Notes under the pieces: model-generated
What the model saw: only the letters and a program-made list of their open reading frames with translations
Databases searched by the model: none
Told to the model about the DNA's origin: nothing
Shown: piece after piece, positions 23,536 to 32,075 of the stretch
Layout of the letters: every line of letters starts with the position of its first letter
Numbering within the stretch: the first letter of the stretch is position 1
NCBI GenBank assembly: GCA_964643075.1
Contig: CAZXQO010000012.1
Span: forward strand, 29,567-93,566
Reading direction: 5' to 3'
Source: Desulfocucumis sp964643075
GTDB lineage: Bacteria > Bacillota > Desulfotomaculia > Desulfotomaculales > Desulfocucumaceae
Length of the DNA stretch: 64,000 bases
Position numbers and translations under genes: made by a program

Positions 23536-26500
23536 TTATAAACCATGGGTTATCCGGTCATTCAATTCAGACACCTTGCTGTCGTTAAAGCGGTCCACAG
23601 TGCTGAGGTAGCCGGTTATCCGCCTTACCCTGCTGATGGCCGTGGAGCCACAGGAGGGACAGCCGTCCTGGTTGATTACCCCCACCATGCTGCAGGATGT
23701 ACAGAAGTCCACAGGGAAATTAACCGCAGCATAGCCCATATCGCTGGCAGCCATATGCCGTACGATGGCCTCCATGGCCTCGGTGTTGTTTAGTGGCGGG
23801 GCCGCCATCTCCACGTAACTTATGTGCCCGGCGTTGCAGTATTTGTGATAGGGGCCTTCCAGGCTTATTTTATTAAAGGAATTGATTATATAGTCAACCG
23901 GTACATGGAAAGAATTGGTGTAATAGTCCTTGTTGGTTACCCCCGGAATAATGCCAAATTCCTTCCGGTCCAGCTTCACAAAGCGGCCGCTCAGTCCCTC
24001 TGCCGGGGTGGCCAGCAGGGTGTAATTGAGATTATACTCCTCGCATGCCTCATCAATCTTTTTACGCAAAAAGGCTATTATTTCCTGCCCCAGAGCCTGA
24101 GATTCCTCGCTCTGGCCGTGGTGCCTGCCCGTCAGGGCGGTAAGGGCCTCGGCCAGCCCAATAAAGCCTACCGTAAGGGTGCCATGGACGATTACATCCT
24201 CAATGGGGTCATCGGGTTTGAGTTTTTCTGAACCCATATAGAGTCCCTGCCCCATTACGAAGGGCATATCCTTGACCTTTAACTTGCCCTGCACCTTGAA
24301 GCGGTGGTAGAGCTGGCGTATGGTCAGATCCGTGGTATCGGAAAGCCTTCGGTAAAAATCATCCAGGTTGCGCTCGGCTTTTATCCCTAGCCGGGGCAGG
24401 TTGATGGTGGTGAAGGAAAGGTTGCCCCGCCCGTCGGTGACCACCGGGCCCCGGCGGTTGGCCATCACCCTGCTGCGGCAGCCCATGTATGCCACCTGAT
24501 CGCCGTATTCGGCGTTAAAGCTGGAATCCATAAAGCTGAAGGTTGGATTAAGCCGCTTGGCAGCCACCTTTACGGCCAGTTGAAGCAAATCGTAATTGGG
24601 ATCGCCGGGGTCCAGATTGACCCCCTTTTTGACCTTGAAAATAATGTTGGGGAAAATGGGGTTTTCCCCCCTGCCCAACCCGGCATCATAAGCCAGCAGC
24701 AGGTTGCGCACCACACTGCGGGCAGCCTCAGAGGTCTCTGTGCCGACATTTATAGAAGAAAAAGGGACCTGGGCCCCAGCCCTGCTATGCATAGAATTAA
24801 GGTTGTATATGAGAGCCTCCATGGCCTGGAACACTTCGTTTTCGTCTGCATTCTCCACAAAAGGCGCCATATCCCGGTCGAAAAAGGCGAAGGACTGTCC
24901 GCCGTGCATGTCGTTCTGGGAACTCTGAAGTATTATGGCAGCTAACGCCGTGGCCGAATAGGCGCGTTTGGGAGGCCTGATGTGGCCGTGGCCGGTATTG
25001 AATCCCTCGGTCAACAATCGTCCCAAAGGAATCTGAACACAGTTATGAACGACATAATCATTTACAGTAAACCAGTGTTCGGCCGTTTCCAAGTCGAACA
25101 CATAACGGTTATATCCAGTCACCTCATCGACTGCCACAACATCCTGGGGATCCAGCTTCCTTCCCGTAACAGCGAAAGCGTATGCAGAGGTTTGAGTAGT
25201 ATTCTTTGCTGAAGAAACTATATTTAAGAAATTCTTCATACTTGTAGTATCCATAATGTTTACTACAAAGGTATCGTAATTTCTTGTCGTAACAATGTGT
25301 CCATTAACTGCTACGCCAGTACCCCTTGTTTCCCGGCGGTATAACGTGGCCTCCACTCCTACGCCTTGCAGGAGCAGCACCAGTTTCTTAGCAAGTTCTT
25401 CTGATACTGTACAATAAGTAATCCTTTTTTCACCGTAATGACCATCACCATCAAAAAGACCCTGCAGGAAATAAGCCTTTAATTCTTTGGGAGCATTAAA
25501 AACAAAGTCAGGTATATCGATGATGCTTGCATTTACTTTTACGCCCAGCACATTCTGCAACAGAGCCGTATAGACTGAGCCGTTAAGCAATCTGCCCTTT
25601 TGCTTATTCTTTAGACTGCTTGTATACATAACTGTAGTCTGATCATTAAACAGGGTTCCCACACAGTGTTCGATATCCGCTTGAATATCCGGGTTCTCAT
25701 TGATGATGGCGATGGAACGGCTTGATGTAGCAACGTTAATATGTCCTTCCGCCAGAATATACCCTAACAATCTCATCAATTCCGGTGCGATGGGCAGGTA
25801 GGCAGGCAAGCTTTTAGCTCCCTTGGCCGTAGTTACCGTCAGTTGCTGCTTAACCTCATAAGGAATGTAATATGTTTCAGCCAGCCTGGCATACTCGTCT
25901 CCACTTAGTAAATTTCCCCCCTTGGAGCTTTGCTTGGTGCCAACAGTTAATTTAAATTTAAAGTCGTCGTATTTATATCTTAACCAGTGAATTAATTTCT
26001 GCGCGTTTCTTATGGTTATTCCATGGGGGATTTTATCCCGACGGGCAACAAATAAATCCAAAACGGGTAATTCCAAAGATTCTTCAAACTCCTGGCGACT
26101 AGTCAATAAGCGATCTCCACTGGCAATGTCCTTCACTTGGACAAGAAATTCGTTACCGGCCCGCAACACAGGAACTTTATGCTCTCCTGTTAAATGCATA
26201 GGCAACCCTTTTCTGGTCTTAATCCGGTACAAACACTCACCCTCGCGCAGCTCTCTACGCATGACTTTATTTATTTTGGTCCAGCCGGTACGTCCGAGAA
26301 TCTGATATCCATCCAGGTCCAGTACTTCCGCCCCTTCTATAAAATTAACGGCTTCACGATTACCTTCAACTAAGGAGTTGAAAAAATCAAATTTTACTCT
26401 TTTTACTTCACCCTGTCTGTCACGAATCAAAGTATATTCAAAATCGGGCACACAGGTCAATGTTTTTCCGTAGAAGTCTAAATCATGTATGTGCATATCT

Positions 26501-26964
26501 CCCCGCAGGTGTGCCAGGGACATTTCCTCGGGAATCAGCCTGGTCAGGTAGAATTTTTTGCTGGCCGCGCTGGCAATTTGCAGCATTTTGGCCGAGGGGG
26601 AATTGCTGATGTTGGCGTTTTCGCGGTTGGTCTCCTCCAGTATTTCTTCCACCGCATCCATAAGATCACCCTTGGCGTCCCGCATACGGGTACGTTTATC
26701 CCGGTAAAGAATGTAAGCCTTGGCGGTACGGGCATGGCCGGCCTCGATCAGCACCTTTTCCACCACATCCTGCACTTCCTCGACTCCGAAAACGTTGCCG
26801 TTGTATAGCTTTTTCAGTGTTTTCAGTACTTCGATGGTAAGTTCCATGGCCGTCTGCCGGTCTTCCCCGCCCACTGCCCGGGCAGCCTCAAAAATGGCAT
26901 CGGTAATTTTGGATCCGTCGAAGGATACTTCGCGTCCGTCTCTCTTTTTGATAACCTTAAACAA
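23536..26964 (-). CDS. nrdD: Anaerobic ribonucleoside-triphosphate reductase, interrupted by an intein
   Basis: Makes dNTPs in the absence of oxygen. The 1142-residue precursor minus a 471-residue intein leaves 671 residues, a normal NrdD. N-terminal ATP-cone (about 1-90, VIKKRDGREVSFDGSKI). Catalytic domain after the intein begins CVQIPLGRLLTEGFNTGHG. The C-terminus has a zinc site (CTSCS ... CPSCGS) and the glycyl-radical loop RRITGYLSTVDRFN. The intein sits directly before a cysteine that appears to be the active-site residue following KTLT. The start is TTG with GAGGAGG upstream. Downstream of nrdR, upstream of nrdG. Confidence 0.96.
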   Translation of the reverse strand: MFKVIKKRDGREVSFDGSKITDAIFEAARAVGGEDRQTAMELTIEVLKTLKKLYNGNVFGVEEVQDVVEKVLIEAGHARTAKAYILYRDKRTRMRDAKGDLMDAVEEILEETNRENANISNSPSAKMLQIASAASKKFYLTRLIPEEMSLAHLRGDMHIHDLDFYGKTLTCVPDFEYTLIRDRQGEVKRVKFDFFNSLVEGNREAVNFIEGAEVLDLDGYQILGRTGWTKINKVMRRELREGECLYRIKTRKGLPMHLTGEHKVPVLRAGNEFLVQVKDIASGDRLLTSRQEFEESLELPVLDLFVARRDKIPHGITIRNAQKLIHWLRYKYDDFKFKLTVGTKQSSKGGNLLSGDEYARLAETYYIPYEVKQQLTVTTAKGAKSLPAYLPIAPELMRLLGYILAEGHINVATSSRSIAIINENPDIQADIEHCVGTLFNDQTTVMYTSSLKNKQKGRLLNGSVYTALLQNVLGVKVNASIIDIPDFVFNAPKELKAYFLQGLFDGDGHYGEKRITYCTVSEELAKKLVLLLQGVGVEATLYRRETRGTGVAVNGHIVTTRNYDTFVVNIMDTTSMKNFLNIVSSAKNTTQTSAYAFAVTGRKLDPQDVVAVDEVTGYNRYVFDLETAEHWFTVNDYVVHNCVQIPLGRLLTEGFNTGHGHIRPPKRAYSATALAAIILQSSQNDMHGGQSFAFFDRDMAPFVENADENEVFQAMEALIYNLNSMHSRAGAQVPFSSINVGTETSEAARSVVRNLLLAYDAGLGRGENPIFPNIIFKVKKGVNLDPGDPNYDLLQLAVKVAAKRLNPTFSFMDSSFNAEYGDQVAYMGCRSRVMANRRGPVVTDGRGNLSFTTINLPRLGIKAERNLDDFYRRLSDTTDLTIRQLYHRFKVQGKLKVKDMPFVMGQGLYMGSEKLKPDDPIEDVIVHGTLTVGFIGLAEALTALTGRHHGQSEESQALGQEIIAFLRKKIDEACEEYNLNYTLLATPAEGLSGRFVKLDRKEFGIIPGVTNKDYYTNSFHVPVDYIINSFNKISLEGPYHKYCNAGHISYVEMAAPPLNNTEAMEAIVRHMAASDMGYAAVNFPVDFCTSCSMVGVINQDGCPSCGSTAISRVRRITGYLSTVDRFNDSKVSELNDRITHGL
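25042..26454 (-). other. NrdD intein with LAGLIDADG homing endonuclease
   Basis: Residues 171-641 of the NrdD precursor. It begins with Cys171 (KTLT|CVPDFEYTLI) and ends VVHN, followed by the +1 nucleophile Cys (CVQIPL). Splicing block A-like AEVLDLDGYQILGRTGWTKI, block B LTGEHKVPVL (with the catalytic His), endonuclease blocks LLGYILAEGHI and FLQGLFDGDGHYGEKR, and blocks F/G YVFDLETAEHWFTVNDYVVHN are all present. The 40 residues between Cys171 and block A are longer than usual. All splice-critical residues are there, so it is expected to be active. Confidence 0.93.
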
Positions 26965-27024
26965 GTGTAAGCCTCCTCGTTACTGTAATCTACTGGAGAA
27001 AAACCCACTTTCCCCAAAGCCAGG

Positions 27025-27498
27025 CTAATCTTCCTTTTCCCCGACCCCGACACCCATAAGCTTCTCTATTTCCCGCACAAAGCTGCGGGCATCGTGAAAT
27101 TCCCGGTAGACCGAGGCAAAGCGAACATAAGCCACCTCATCCAGGCCGCGCAGCAATTCCATAACCAACTCGCCTATATCCCTGCTGTCCACCTCGGTTT
27201 CAGTCGTTTCCCTCAACCGGCGCTCTATTTTGCTTGCCGCTGCGTCCATTTCATCCACGGATATGGGGCGTTTCTGGCAGGCTTTGGCGAAGCCCGACAA
27301 AAGCTTTTGCCGGTCAAACAGCTCCCGCCGCCCGTCCTTTTTAACCACCATCAGCGGAAGCTCGTCCAGCCGCTCATAGGTGGTAAACCTCCTGGAGCAT
27401 TTGGCGCATTCCCTTCTGCGACGTATGGAACTCCCATCCCCCGCAGGCCTGGAATCCAGCACCTTCGTATCGCTAAACCCACAAAAAGGGCATTTCAC
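27025..27498 (-). CDS. nrdR: Transcriptional repressor NrdR
   Basis: ATP/dATP-responsive repressor of ribonucleotide reductase genes. 157 residues from the GTG at 27498, chosen because it begins exactly at the zinc finger (KCPFCGFSDTKVLDSR ... RRRRECAKCSRRFTTYE) and has AAGGGGTG 9 nt upstream; the longer frame adds nine non-conserved residues. An ATP-cone spans about 47-137 (VVKKDGRRELFDRQKLLSGFAKACQKRPI). The gene lies immediately upstream of nrdD. I could not find a convincing NrdR box pair nearby. Confidence 0.96.
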   Translation of the reverse strand: MKCPFCGFSDTKVLDSRPAGDGSSIRRRRECAKCSRRFTTYERLDELPLMVVKKDGRRELFDRQKLLSGFAKACQKRPISVDEMDAAASKIERRLRETTETEVDSRDIGELVMELLRGLDEVAYVRFASVYREFHDARSFVREIEKLMGVGVGEKED

Positions 27499-27608
27499 AA
27501 AAGCAGCACCCCTTAACAAAAACATAATATAGTACTTCAGGTAACTGTATTATACAACATATTGGGGTTAGACAAAAGCGAAAATCAGGAAAAACCTGCT
27601 AAAAATAA

Positions 27609-27633
27609 AAAGAGGGTTGATAGCTCCCTCTTT
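27609..27633 (-). terminator. Terminator downstream of ylmC
   Basis: Minus strand CAAAGAGGGA ... CCCTCTTTTTATTTTT, 8-bp stem AAAGAGGG/CCCTCTTT with a 9-nt loop and T-rich tail, about 140 bp past ylmC and before the nrdR promoter region. Confidence 0.75.
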
Positions 27634-27773
27634 GAAAAAATTATTCAATTTTCGAGCGTACCCGAAGCGCAGCGAAGGGAAGGGAAGACGATGGAACTGT
27701 CCCCGTAGCGTAGCGGGCATAGCGGAATAAGCAATACGCTGTGGTGCTAGGGGCAAGTAAACAATAAACAATG

Positions 27774-28073
27774 CTACCAGTATTTGTCGCTGACAAAATA
27801 GCCGGGGGCTGAACCTTCCCGCCCGCCGTCCTGAGCCGGCCTTAAATCCACCAGTATTACATCAACGCCTATGCGTACAATTCTGTCCCACGGAACCACT
27901 ATTTCATCTTCACGGCCGAAAAAACCCATCAGCCTGCCTCCCTGGCCAGGTAGAATAATGGCTGTAATTTTCCCCTCCTCCATGTTTATGTCTATGTCTT
28001 TTATGGGCCCCAGCCTCCTGCCGTCGCCTATATTAATAACTTCCCTCATCCTGAGGTCCGAAATTTTCACCAT
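27774..28073 (-). CDS. ylmC: YlmC/YmxH family sporulation-associated PRC-barrel protein
   Basis: 99 residues with a PRC-barrel fold: MVKISDLRMREVINIGDGRRLGPIKDIDINMEEGKITAIILPG, then EIVVPWDRIVRIGVDVILVDL. This matches YlmC/YmxH, found in spore formers near sigG. The exact role is unknown; it may act in late spore development. It follows spoIIR across a 214-bp gap containing that gene's terminator, so it should have its own promoter; I see no strong match. Confidence 0.88.
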   Translation of the reverse strand: MVKISDLRMREVINIGDGRRLGPIKDIDINMEEGKITAIILPGQGGRLMGFFGREDEIVVPWDRIVRIGVDVILVDLRPAQDGGREGSAPGYFVSDKYW

Positions 28074-28252
28074 ACTCTAAACCCCTCCCGTGAAAGCCTT
28101 TTAACCATAGCCAGTTTAACAGCAGAATCATATTCAAACCAAATTTCCCGGCTCACCGCCTGCCTTATGATGATAGCAATTTTTTCTTTATTAATTATAT
28201 TAAGCCAGGGATGAATTTAAATCACATTGCTACAAAAATTGGGAAATAAAAT

Positions 28253-28279
28253 ACGGGGCTTTCTTCATTATTGCCCCGT
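28253..28279 (-). terminator. Terminator of spoIIR
   Basis: ACGGGGC / GCCCCGT arms with a 13-nt loop, followed on the minus strand by ATTTTATTT, 9 bp past the stop. Confidence 0.8.
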
Positions 28280-28287
28280 GAAAAGAA

Positions 28288-29070
28288 TTATTTAAAAAAT
28301 TTATTAAACCAGTGACGGGAATCCTGATACAGTTCAACCAGTTTAAAACGGAATTCTACCCGCTGCATTTCTTTCGGAGCGCCTGCCGGAGCATTAGCGG
28401 GTAATTCCAAATCCTGTGGGATGTAGCAGTCGGAAGCTGCCGCAGACAGAGCACTGACCTTACTACCCGTCTCAGCGCCGGAATCCGGCCGGGTTGCATC
28501 CCCTTGCCCGGTGTGCGGCTCCTTTTCTGTCCCGCCAACTTGTCCGGCCCTATCAGCGGTGTTCCCGGTAATGCTGGCAGGGTTTACAAAGCAGAGGGGC
28601 GGGAACAACACGCACCACCAGTTGGCCCCCCTGCCCTGACCAATAATCACCCGTACAGCCTCATATTCCCCGGCAGGAAGGGTTAGTTCCCCGCCGCTCT
28701 TAATATGATAAGTTCTATCCGGAAACTGGTAATTCCCCATGCACACAGCTACAGGATACGCATAACCCTGCCCGGCGATAACCCGGCCAGCCACCTCTTT
28801 AATGTCCCCCTGATGCTCCAAAACAATTTTCCTGGCCTGCTCTTTATTCTTCACTCCCGAAAGGTAAGGTGTCATGATGCGTACCACCTCATCCCTCACC
28901 ATGTATTTTAACGCCTGGTCCAACGGATTGTTGCTGTTAGCAATAATGTGCAGACGTATGTAATTGTTTCTATTTATAGCCTGATGGCCTGAAAGGCACC
29001 AGAACCATCCAGTGCCAGCAGATATTGCTATTAGTATTAAGATTAAAACAGCTATTGCCTTTTTCTTCAT
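28288..29070 (-). CDS. spoIIR: Stage II sporulation protein R
   Basis: Secreted forespore signalling protein that triggers SpoIIGA to process pro-sigma-E in the mother cell. 260 residues: signal anchor (about 4-25), then the SpoIIR core YIRLHIIANSNNPLDQALKYMVRDEVV, PVAVCMGNYQFPDRTY, LPAGEYEAVRVIIGQGRGANWWCVLFPPLCF. The C-terminal quarter contains a Gly/Ala/Asp-rich spacer of about 60 residues and ends with WFNKFFK. Genes for its two partners are 2-3 kb away, an unusually tight grouping. The promoter is a perfect sigma-F type. Confidence 0.95.
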   Translation of the reverse strand: MKKKAIAVLILILIAISAGTGWFWCLSGHQAINRNNYIRLHIIANSNNPLDQALKYMVRDEVVRIMTPYLSGVKNKEQARKIVLEHQGDIKEVAGRVIAGQGYAYPVAVCMGNYQFPDRTYHIKSGGELTLPAGEYEAVRVIIGQGRGANWWCVLFPPLCFVNPASITGNTADRAGQVGGTEKEPHTGQGDATRPDSGAETGSKVSALSAAASDCYIPQDLELPANAPAGAPKEMQRVEFRFKLVELYQDSRHWFNKFFK

Positions 29071-29106
29071 AAACTAACTCCCCTTTTGATTTAACTATAT
29101 AGTTAA

Positions 29107-29135
29107 ATTCTGACCGCAATAACCGCTATTTATAC
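29107..29135 (-). promoter_or_regulatory. Sigma-F promoter of spoIIR
   Basis: Minus strand GTATA (29135-29131), exactly 15 bp, GGTCAGAAT (29115-29107). This fits the sigma-F consensus GYATA-N15-GGNNANANT at every fixed position and sits 37 bp before the ATG. Confidence 0.85.
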
Positions 29136-29218
29136 ATATCGGCTCAATTTTTATGTATGCTACCTGTCAATCAGCAAGAGCCAAGACTACCGCGAACACC
29201 AAAGCTAGACAATAAAAA

Positions 29219-29248
29219 TCCCCGGGGCGGATTTTACCGGCCCGGGAA
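29219..29248 (-). terminator. Terminator of sigG
   Basis: Minus strand CCCGGGCCGG-TAAAAT-CCGCCCCGGG followed by GATTTTTATT, 13 bp past the sigG stop. Confidence 0.8.
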
Positions 29249-29260
29249 TCAGGAAGGTTA

Positions 29261-30034
29261 TCATAAATATTTACGCATGTGGCTTAAGGCGGCCTTCTCC
29301 AGCCTGGAAACCTGAGCCTGGGATATACCTATCTCCTCGGCTACCTCCATCTGGGTTTTCCCCTCATAAAAACGCAGTGAGAGAATGTGCTTCTCTCTGT
29401 CGCTTAATTTTCGCAGGGCGTCCCGGATGGCAATGCCCTCCAGCCAGTTGTGATCGTGGTTCTTTTCATCGCTGATCTGGTCCATCACAAATATAGGATC
29501 GCCGCCGTCATGATATATCGGCTCAAATAGCGATATGGGCTCCTGTATGGCGTCCAGCGCAAAGACTATTTCCTCCCTGGGCATTTTTAGTTCCTTGGCA
29601 ATTTCATTAATGGAAGGCTCCCGGGAATGTTTATTTACCAGGGTATCCCTAACCTGGAGCGCCTTGTAAGCCACATCCCGCAGTGAGCGGCTGACCCGGA
29701 TGGGATTGTTGTCCCTGAGATAACGACGTATTTCACCTATAATCATGGGCACGGCATAGGTGGAAAATTTGACGTTCTGGGACAGATCAAAATTGTCTAT
29801 AGCCTTCATTAGCCCGATACATCCCACCTGAAACAGATCATCAACGTATTCACCCCTGTTGGTAAAGCGCTGGATGACGCTCAGCACCAGGCGAAGGTTG
29901 CCGTTAATCAGCTTGCTCCGGGCGTTTTCATCGCCTTTATGCATTGCTTCAAAGAGGGAGCGCATCTGTGCCCCTGTTAATACCGGGAGTTTTGACGTAT
30001 TAACACCACAGATTTCCACCTTGTTTACCAGCAT
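29261..30034 (-). CDS. sigG: Sporulation sigma factor SigG
   Basis: Late forespore sigma factor. 257 residues starting MLVNKVEICGVNTSKLPVLT, the conserved N-terminus of SigG. Region 2 RFTNRGEYVDDLFQVGCIGLMKAIDNFDLSQNVKFSTYAVPMIIGEIRRYLRD is near-identical to the Bacillus protein. Region 4 ends in RFYEGKTQMEVAEEIGISQAQVSRLEKAAL. It follows sigE, with a terminator and its own forespore-type promoter between. The usual sigE-sigG order is kept. Confidence 0.97.
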   Translation of the reverse strand: MLVNKVEICGVNTSKLPVLTGAQMRSLFEAMHKGDENARSKLINGNLRLVLSVIQRFTNRGEYVDDLFQVGCIGLMKAIDNFDLSQNVKFSTYAVPMIIGEIRRYLRDNNPIRVSRSLRDVAYKALQVRDTLVNKHSREPSINEIAKELKMPREEIVFALDAIQEPISLFEPIYHDGGDPIFVMDQISDEKNHDHNWLEGIAIRDALRKLSDREKHILSLRFYEGKTQMEVAEEIGISQAQVSRLEKAALSHMRKYL

Positions 30035-30082
30035 GGATGACTCCCACCTCTTTTCGGTATATGAGACTAACTTTCAGTCCTC

Positions 30083-30111
30083 ATTATTGCCTTCACCCGG
30101 TTCCTTTATAC
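30083..30111 (-). promoter_or_regulatory. Sigma-F/sigma-G promoter of sigG
   Basis: Minus strand GTATA (30111-30107), 15 bp, GGCAATAAT (30091-30083), a full consensus match, 48 bp before the sigG ATG. Forespore transcription with autoregulation is the expected pattern for sigG. Confidence 0.85.
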
Positions 30112-30123
30112 ATTTTATAAAAA

Positions 30124-30169
30124 TCAAAACCCCTGCCGGGTACCGCAAGTCACGGTGCCGGCAGGGGTT
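30124..30169 (-). terminator. Terminator of sigE
   Basis: 12-bp perfect arms AACCCCTGCCGG / CCGGCAGGGGTT with an 18-nt loop and a TTGATTTTT tail on the minus strand, 22 bp past sigE. Confidence 0.88.
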
Positions 30170-30191
30170 CACCTTTTATATATCCGCACCG

Positions 30192-30917
30192 CTATTCCAT
30201 CCGGTGCATTTCCTTTTTCAACCTTTTAATTATCCTCTTTTCCAGCCGGGAGATGTACGACTGGGATATGCCCAGTAAATCCGCGACCTCCTTCTGGGTC
30301 TTTTCCGCCCCGTTGTTCAGGCCGAAACGCAGTTCCATTATCTTTCTCTCCCTGCCGTTCAGTTTTTGCAGGGCCAGATACAAAAGCTTTCTATCCACCT
30401 CGTCCTCTATAAATTTATAAATAATATCATTTTCAGTGCCCAGCACATCTGACAACAGTAATTCATTGCCATCCCAGTCTATGTTCAGCGGCTCATCGAA
30501 GGAAACCTCAGTACGGGTTTTATTGTTCCTCCTGAGATACATCAAAATTTCATTTTCTATACAACGGGAGGCATAGGTGGCAAGCTTTATTTTTTTGGCC
30601 GGATCAAAGGTGTTGACTGCTTTGATCAGACCTATGGTTCCTATGGAAACAAGGTCTTCGATACCTACCCCGGTATTCTCAAATTTTCTGGCTATGTAGA
30701 CCACCAGCCTGAGGTTTCTTTCAATAAGCACGCTGCGGACTGCCCCGTCCCCGGCTTCCAGCCTGTTAATCAAAAATAGTTCTTCGTCCGTGGAAAGAGG
30801 TGGAGGAAGAGCTTCACTGCTTCCCACATAATGCACCTCTGGATATTCACCCAGCCAATGCATCACACGCACCACCGTCAGGCGGAACAGTAGTTTAATC
30901 TGCCAAATCGCAGGCAA
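30192..30917 (-). CDS. sigE: Pro-sigma-E
   Basis: Mother-cell sigma factor made as an inactive precursor; 241 residues from the TTG at 30917, which lies 9 nt after GGAGG and yields the same length as Bacillus SigE (the frame opens at 30941). Pro-sequence of about 25 residues (IWQIKLLFRLTVVRVMHWLG), cleaved ahead of VHYVGSSEALPPPLS. Region 2 ARKFENTGVGIEDLVSIGTIGLIKAVNTFDP and YASRCIENEILMYLRRNNK, region 4 TQKEVADLLGISQSYISRLEKRIIKRL. Directly after spoIIGA, which processes it. Confidence 0.96.
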   Translation of the reverse strand: MPAIWQIKLLFRLTVVRVMHWLGEYPEVHYVGSSEALPPPLSTDEELFLINRLEAGDGAVRSVLIERNLRLVVYIARKFENTGVGIEDLVSIGTIGLIKAVNTFDPAKKIKLATYASRCIENEILMYLRRNNKTRTEVSFDEPLNIDWDGNELLLSDVLGTENDIIYKFIEDEVDRKLLYLALQKLNGRERKIMELRFGLNNGAEKTQKEVADLLGISQSYISRLEKRIIKRLKKEMHRME

Positions 30918-30944
30918 TGTCCACCACCTCCCATTTTTCAATAC

Positions 30945-31865
30945 TCAGGCCGCCGGTGCGCTATCGATTAAATCGGGGTGTAACAGCGCACTGTACTCCC
31001 GCCCGGGGGCCAGGCTGCTGTTGTGAATCGCCAGCACTGTTTGCTCAACCCTTTTTATCCCCCGCTCTGATTTGATTTCCAGGCAGTCCGGTCGGATACC
31101 CAGCAACAATCCCTTGTCAGTTCCCAGGGATTTAAAAGGTATAAGTCTCAGCCGGTTATTCCATGGTGTATCGGCCATGGCCGACAACACCAGCACACCG
31201 TCACCGTATAGTTCCACTGCCGCTTTTAGCGGGGCGGGCAGTATATCCCTGACCGCGGCATATTCCACCACCATCACCGGCACGCCGGAAACGGGATCTG
31301 TAAGACTGTTGCCGGTGTCCACCAGCCCCTCCACCACCACTTTATTACCCCACAGGCAGATGGTCACCGGCAGTTTCAAAGCATCTTTTTTTAGCCTTCT
31401 GCGAACAATAGCAGGCGCCAGCAGGGCAGCCAGGAGCGTGCACAGCACGGCCAGGATAAAGGCAGGCCACAAATACCGATTTAAAATGGTGAGCATATAC
31501 TTTACCCCGGAAAAATAACCGCCCCGGTATATGAGATAGGAAAACCCAATTACCATGCCACCCAGCAAAAAAGAACCCAAATAAAAGAAACCCAGACAGG
31601 CAATAAACCGCCTGGGGGAAAGCGGAGCATAAGCCAGGCCGACCATAGCCAAAGAAACGGCTATTTTAATAAAAAAATAAAAATACTGCCCCGTGCCGGG
31701 TAAAAACATCAGCACGGCATACAAACTCCCCAACCCCGCTGCGAGCAGTAAACGGACCCAGCCCCCCCTGATCCCGGCCATACGGCCGGCAACCCAAAGA
31801 ATAATATAATCTACAGCCAGATTACCTATAAATACATTGTCCAGATATACCACGTTTTCGCCCAT
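30945..31865 (-). CDS. spoIIGA: Sigma-E processing peptidase SpoIIGA
   Basis: Membrane-embedded aspartic protease that removes the pro-sequence of sigma-E at the division septum. 306 residues: five N-terminal transmembrane helices (about residues 8-155), then a cytoplasmic protease domain with the catalytic DTGNSLTDP motif (about residue 190) and a C-terminal region RLIPFKSLGTDKGLLLGIRPD. Adjacent to sigE; the gene follows ftsZ after a terminator, so spoIIGA-sigE forms its own operon. I found no certain Spo0A box. Confidence 0.94.
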   Translation of the reverse strand: MGENVVYLDNVFIGNLAVDYIILWVAGRMAGIRGGWVRLLLAAGLGSLYAVLMFLPGTGQYFYFFIKIAVSLAMVGLAYAPLSPRRFIACLGFFYLGSFLLGGMVIGFSYLIYRGGYFSGVKYMLTILNRYLWPAFILAVLCTLLAALLAPAIVRRRLKKDALKLPVTICLWGNKVVVEGLVDTGNSLTDPVSGVPVMVVEYAAVRDILPAPLKAAVELYGDGVLVLSAMADTPWNNRLRLIPFKSLGTDKGLLLGIRPDCLEIKSERGIKRVEQTVLAIHNSSLAPGREYSALLHPDLIDSAPAA

Positions 31866-31972
31866 TACAGTCTCCTACAATTCGCCGGGCGGCCAGCAGC
31901 TATAACCCTTGAAACTACGCTACCAGTATATGGCCGCTCTTATGCAAATATTACATTTTTGTTTATAACATC

Positions 31973-32012
31973 AAAAAAATAAGCCCTGCATCATATTATA
32001 CAATGCCGGGCT
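31973..32012 (-). terminator. Terminator of ftsZ
   Basis: Minus strand AGCCC ... GGGCT stem around a 22-nt partly self-pairing loop, then TATTTTTTTG. It isolates the ftsZ transcript from spoIIGA. Confidence 0.7.
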
Positions 32013-32075
32013 GGTATAATTTGTCATAAACGGTTTGCTACGAGAATTTTTCTTTTCGCGTTGTTAATACTGCAA

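Noticed and set aside
27499..27600. NrdR boxes upstream of nrdR-nrdD
   Set aside because: ACTATATTATGT and related pieces do not give the AC-N10-GT spacing or a second copy at a helical distance.
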